Assembly: GCF_000467105.1 (NCBI RefSeq)
Contig: NZ_BATI01000006.1
Span: 219,950 to 283,949, forward strand
Source: Aquipseudomonas alcaligenes NBRC 14159
Lineage (GTDB): Bacteria; Pseudomonadota; Gammaproteobacteria; Pseudomonadales; Pseudomonadaceae
DNA length: 64,000 nt
Reading direction: 5' to 3'
Shown: piece after piece, positions 63,465-64,000 of the stretch
Position numbering within the stretch: position 1 is the stretch's first letter
How the letters are laid out: each line of letters starts with the position of its first letter
Position numbers and translations under genes: made by a program
The notes under the pieces: generated by a model
Database searches by the model: none
The model's input: only the letters and a program-made list of their open reading frames with translations
Told to the model about the DNA's origin: nothing

Positions 63465-64000
63465 CCGTTACCTCCGATCACCAGGCGTGCGCTGACGCCA
63501 TTGTCTTCCCGGCTCGCCGAGCCCATGTCCACCGCCAGCCCGGCTTCCTGCAGGCGCGTGCGCAGGCTCTCCAGGGCGGAGAAATCACTGGCCTGCAGGT
63601 TGAGCGCGAGGTCGCCGCGCTCGGCGTTGAAGTCCAGCTGCTGCACCTGGACCCGCGCGCCCTCCTCGCCTATCGCCGCAGCAGCCTGGTCGAGCAGCTG
63701 CAGCAGTTGCTGCTGGCCACCACCCTGCGCCTCGGCCAGGTGCTGGTCGAACTGCGCACGCAGGTTGATCAGCTTGCTGTCCTCGGGGAACAGCTCGCGG
63801 TACAAAGCCTCGCTGGCCTCGGCGTAGCGCTCGCCCTCACACTGCAAGTACCAGCCCTGGGCCAGGTTGAAGCCCCACTGCAGCACCAGCCACAGCCCCA
63901 GCAGCGCCGCCAGGGGACGCCAGCGCGCCCAGTGCCCGGACGGCTCGCGACGGGCAAACGGCCCCTGGGCCAGGTTGCACTCGGCCTGCTGGCGGGCCAG
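63461..64000 (-). CDS. xcpY: Type II secretion system protein L (XcpY/GspL), C-terminal part
   Basis: The 5' end lies beyond the window; 179 residues of an expected 380 or so are visible, open to the edge. They include the segment before the membrane (CNLAQGPFARRE), the transmembrane helix (LAALLGLWLVLQWGFNLAQG) and the periplasmic ferredoxin-like domain. GspL recruits the ATPase GspE to the membrane and binds GspM. It is translationally coupled to xcpZ. Confidence 0.9.
   Translation of the reverse strand: MARQQAECNLAQGPFARREPSGHWARWRPLAALLGLWLVLQWGFNLAQGWYLQCEGERYAEASEALYRELFPEDSKLINLRAQFDQHLAEAQGGGQQQLLQLLDQAAAAIGEEGARVQVQQLDFNAERGDLALNLQASDFSALESLRTRLQEAGLAVDMGSASREDNGVSARLVIGGNG

Overview
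This window looks like a chromosomal segment of a Pseudomonas species. The coding sequence is GC-rich. Gene content and order match two P. aeruginosa neighbourhoods as I remember them: atuR-atuABCDEFG followed by an ECF sigma/anti-sigma pair and a MocR regulator, and pepN to nadK to fadH to a nitrilase-like/AraC pair to the xcp secretion genes. etfA, etfB, etf-QO and a PlaF-like hydrolase also sit together as in that genus. The species cannot be fixed from the sequence alone, and I see no phage, IS element, CRISPR array or rRNA operon.

Layout. 1-2.8 kb: a PLP decarboxylase cut by the window edge, then alaC. 2.8-3.6 kb: a small lipoprotein and a 103-aa protein sharing a region with a LexA-like box. 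3.8-7.0 kb: an assimilatory nitrate/nitrite ABC transporter (nrtABD) with a perfectly spaced sigma-54 promoter and a leader RNA that reads as a two-hairpin ANTAR (NasT) antitermination element. 7.0-11.1 kb: hydrolase, small proteins, a CPBP protease and two tandem periplasmic binding-protein paralogues. 11.1-21.3 kb: the acyclic terpene utilization (atu) cluster, in which citronellyl-CoA is oxidised, carboxylated by geranyl-CoA carboxylase (AtuC/AtuF) and hydrated, with divergent AtuR and two operators. 21.4-29.2 kb: a proline-rich lipoprotein, an 820-aa membrane/probable beta-propeller protein, a VWA lipoprotein-ECF sigma-anti-sigma operon, and a MocR regulator. 29.4-31.4 kb: an operon of a binding protein and two DUF4398-type lipoproteins, one with an OmpA domain.

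31.5-36.1 kb: a PlaF-like membrane phospholipase, etfBA and divergent etf-QO, whose promoter carries a perfect PsrA-type box. 36.2-36.6 kb: the multiply frameshifted remains of a PhnB-like VOC gene. 36.7-45.4 kb: a five-gene envelope module (outer-membrane DUF1302 protein, two DUF1329 paralogues, a YCF48/BNR propeller and an MMPL/RND permease). It is the best candidate here for an undescribed system, plausibly moving a hydrophobic molecule between membranes. 45.8-52.3 kb: a tightly packed housekeeping run (pepN, DUF2797, DUF1315, rhomboid, phosphoesterase, nadK). 52.4-62.5 kb: DUF1853, a lipoprotein, a two-cNMP-domain/rhodanese protein, a D-cysteine desulfhydrase-like enzyme, a coiled-coil protein, an NTF2-like protein, fadH, a nitrilase-fold protein lacking its catalytic cysteine, and an AraC regulator. 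62.6-64 kb: tRNA-Asp, tRNA-Val and the xcpZ/xcpY end of the type II secretion operon.

A common thread is acyl-CoA metabolism: the atu dehydrogenase needs ETF and ETF-QO, FadH handles unsaturated acyl-CoAs, and the operators recognised (AtuR-like, PsrA-like) belong to TetR repressors of acyl-CoA and terpene catabolism.
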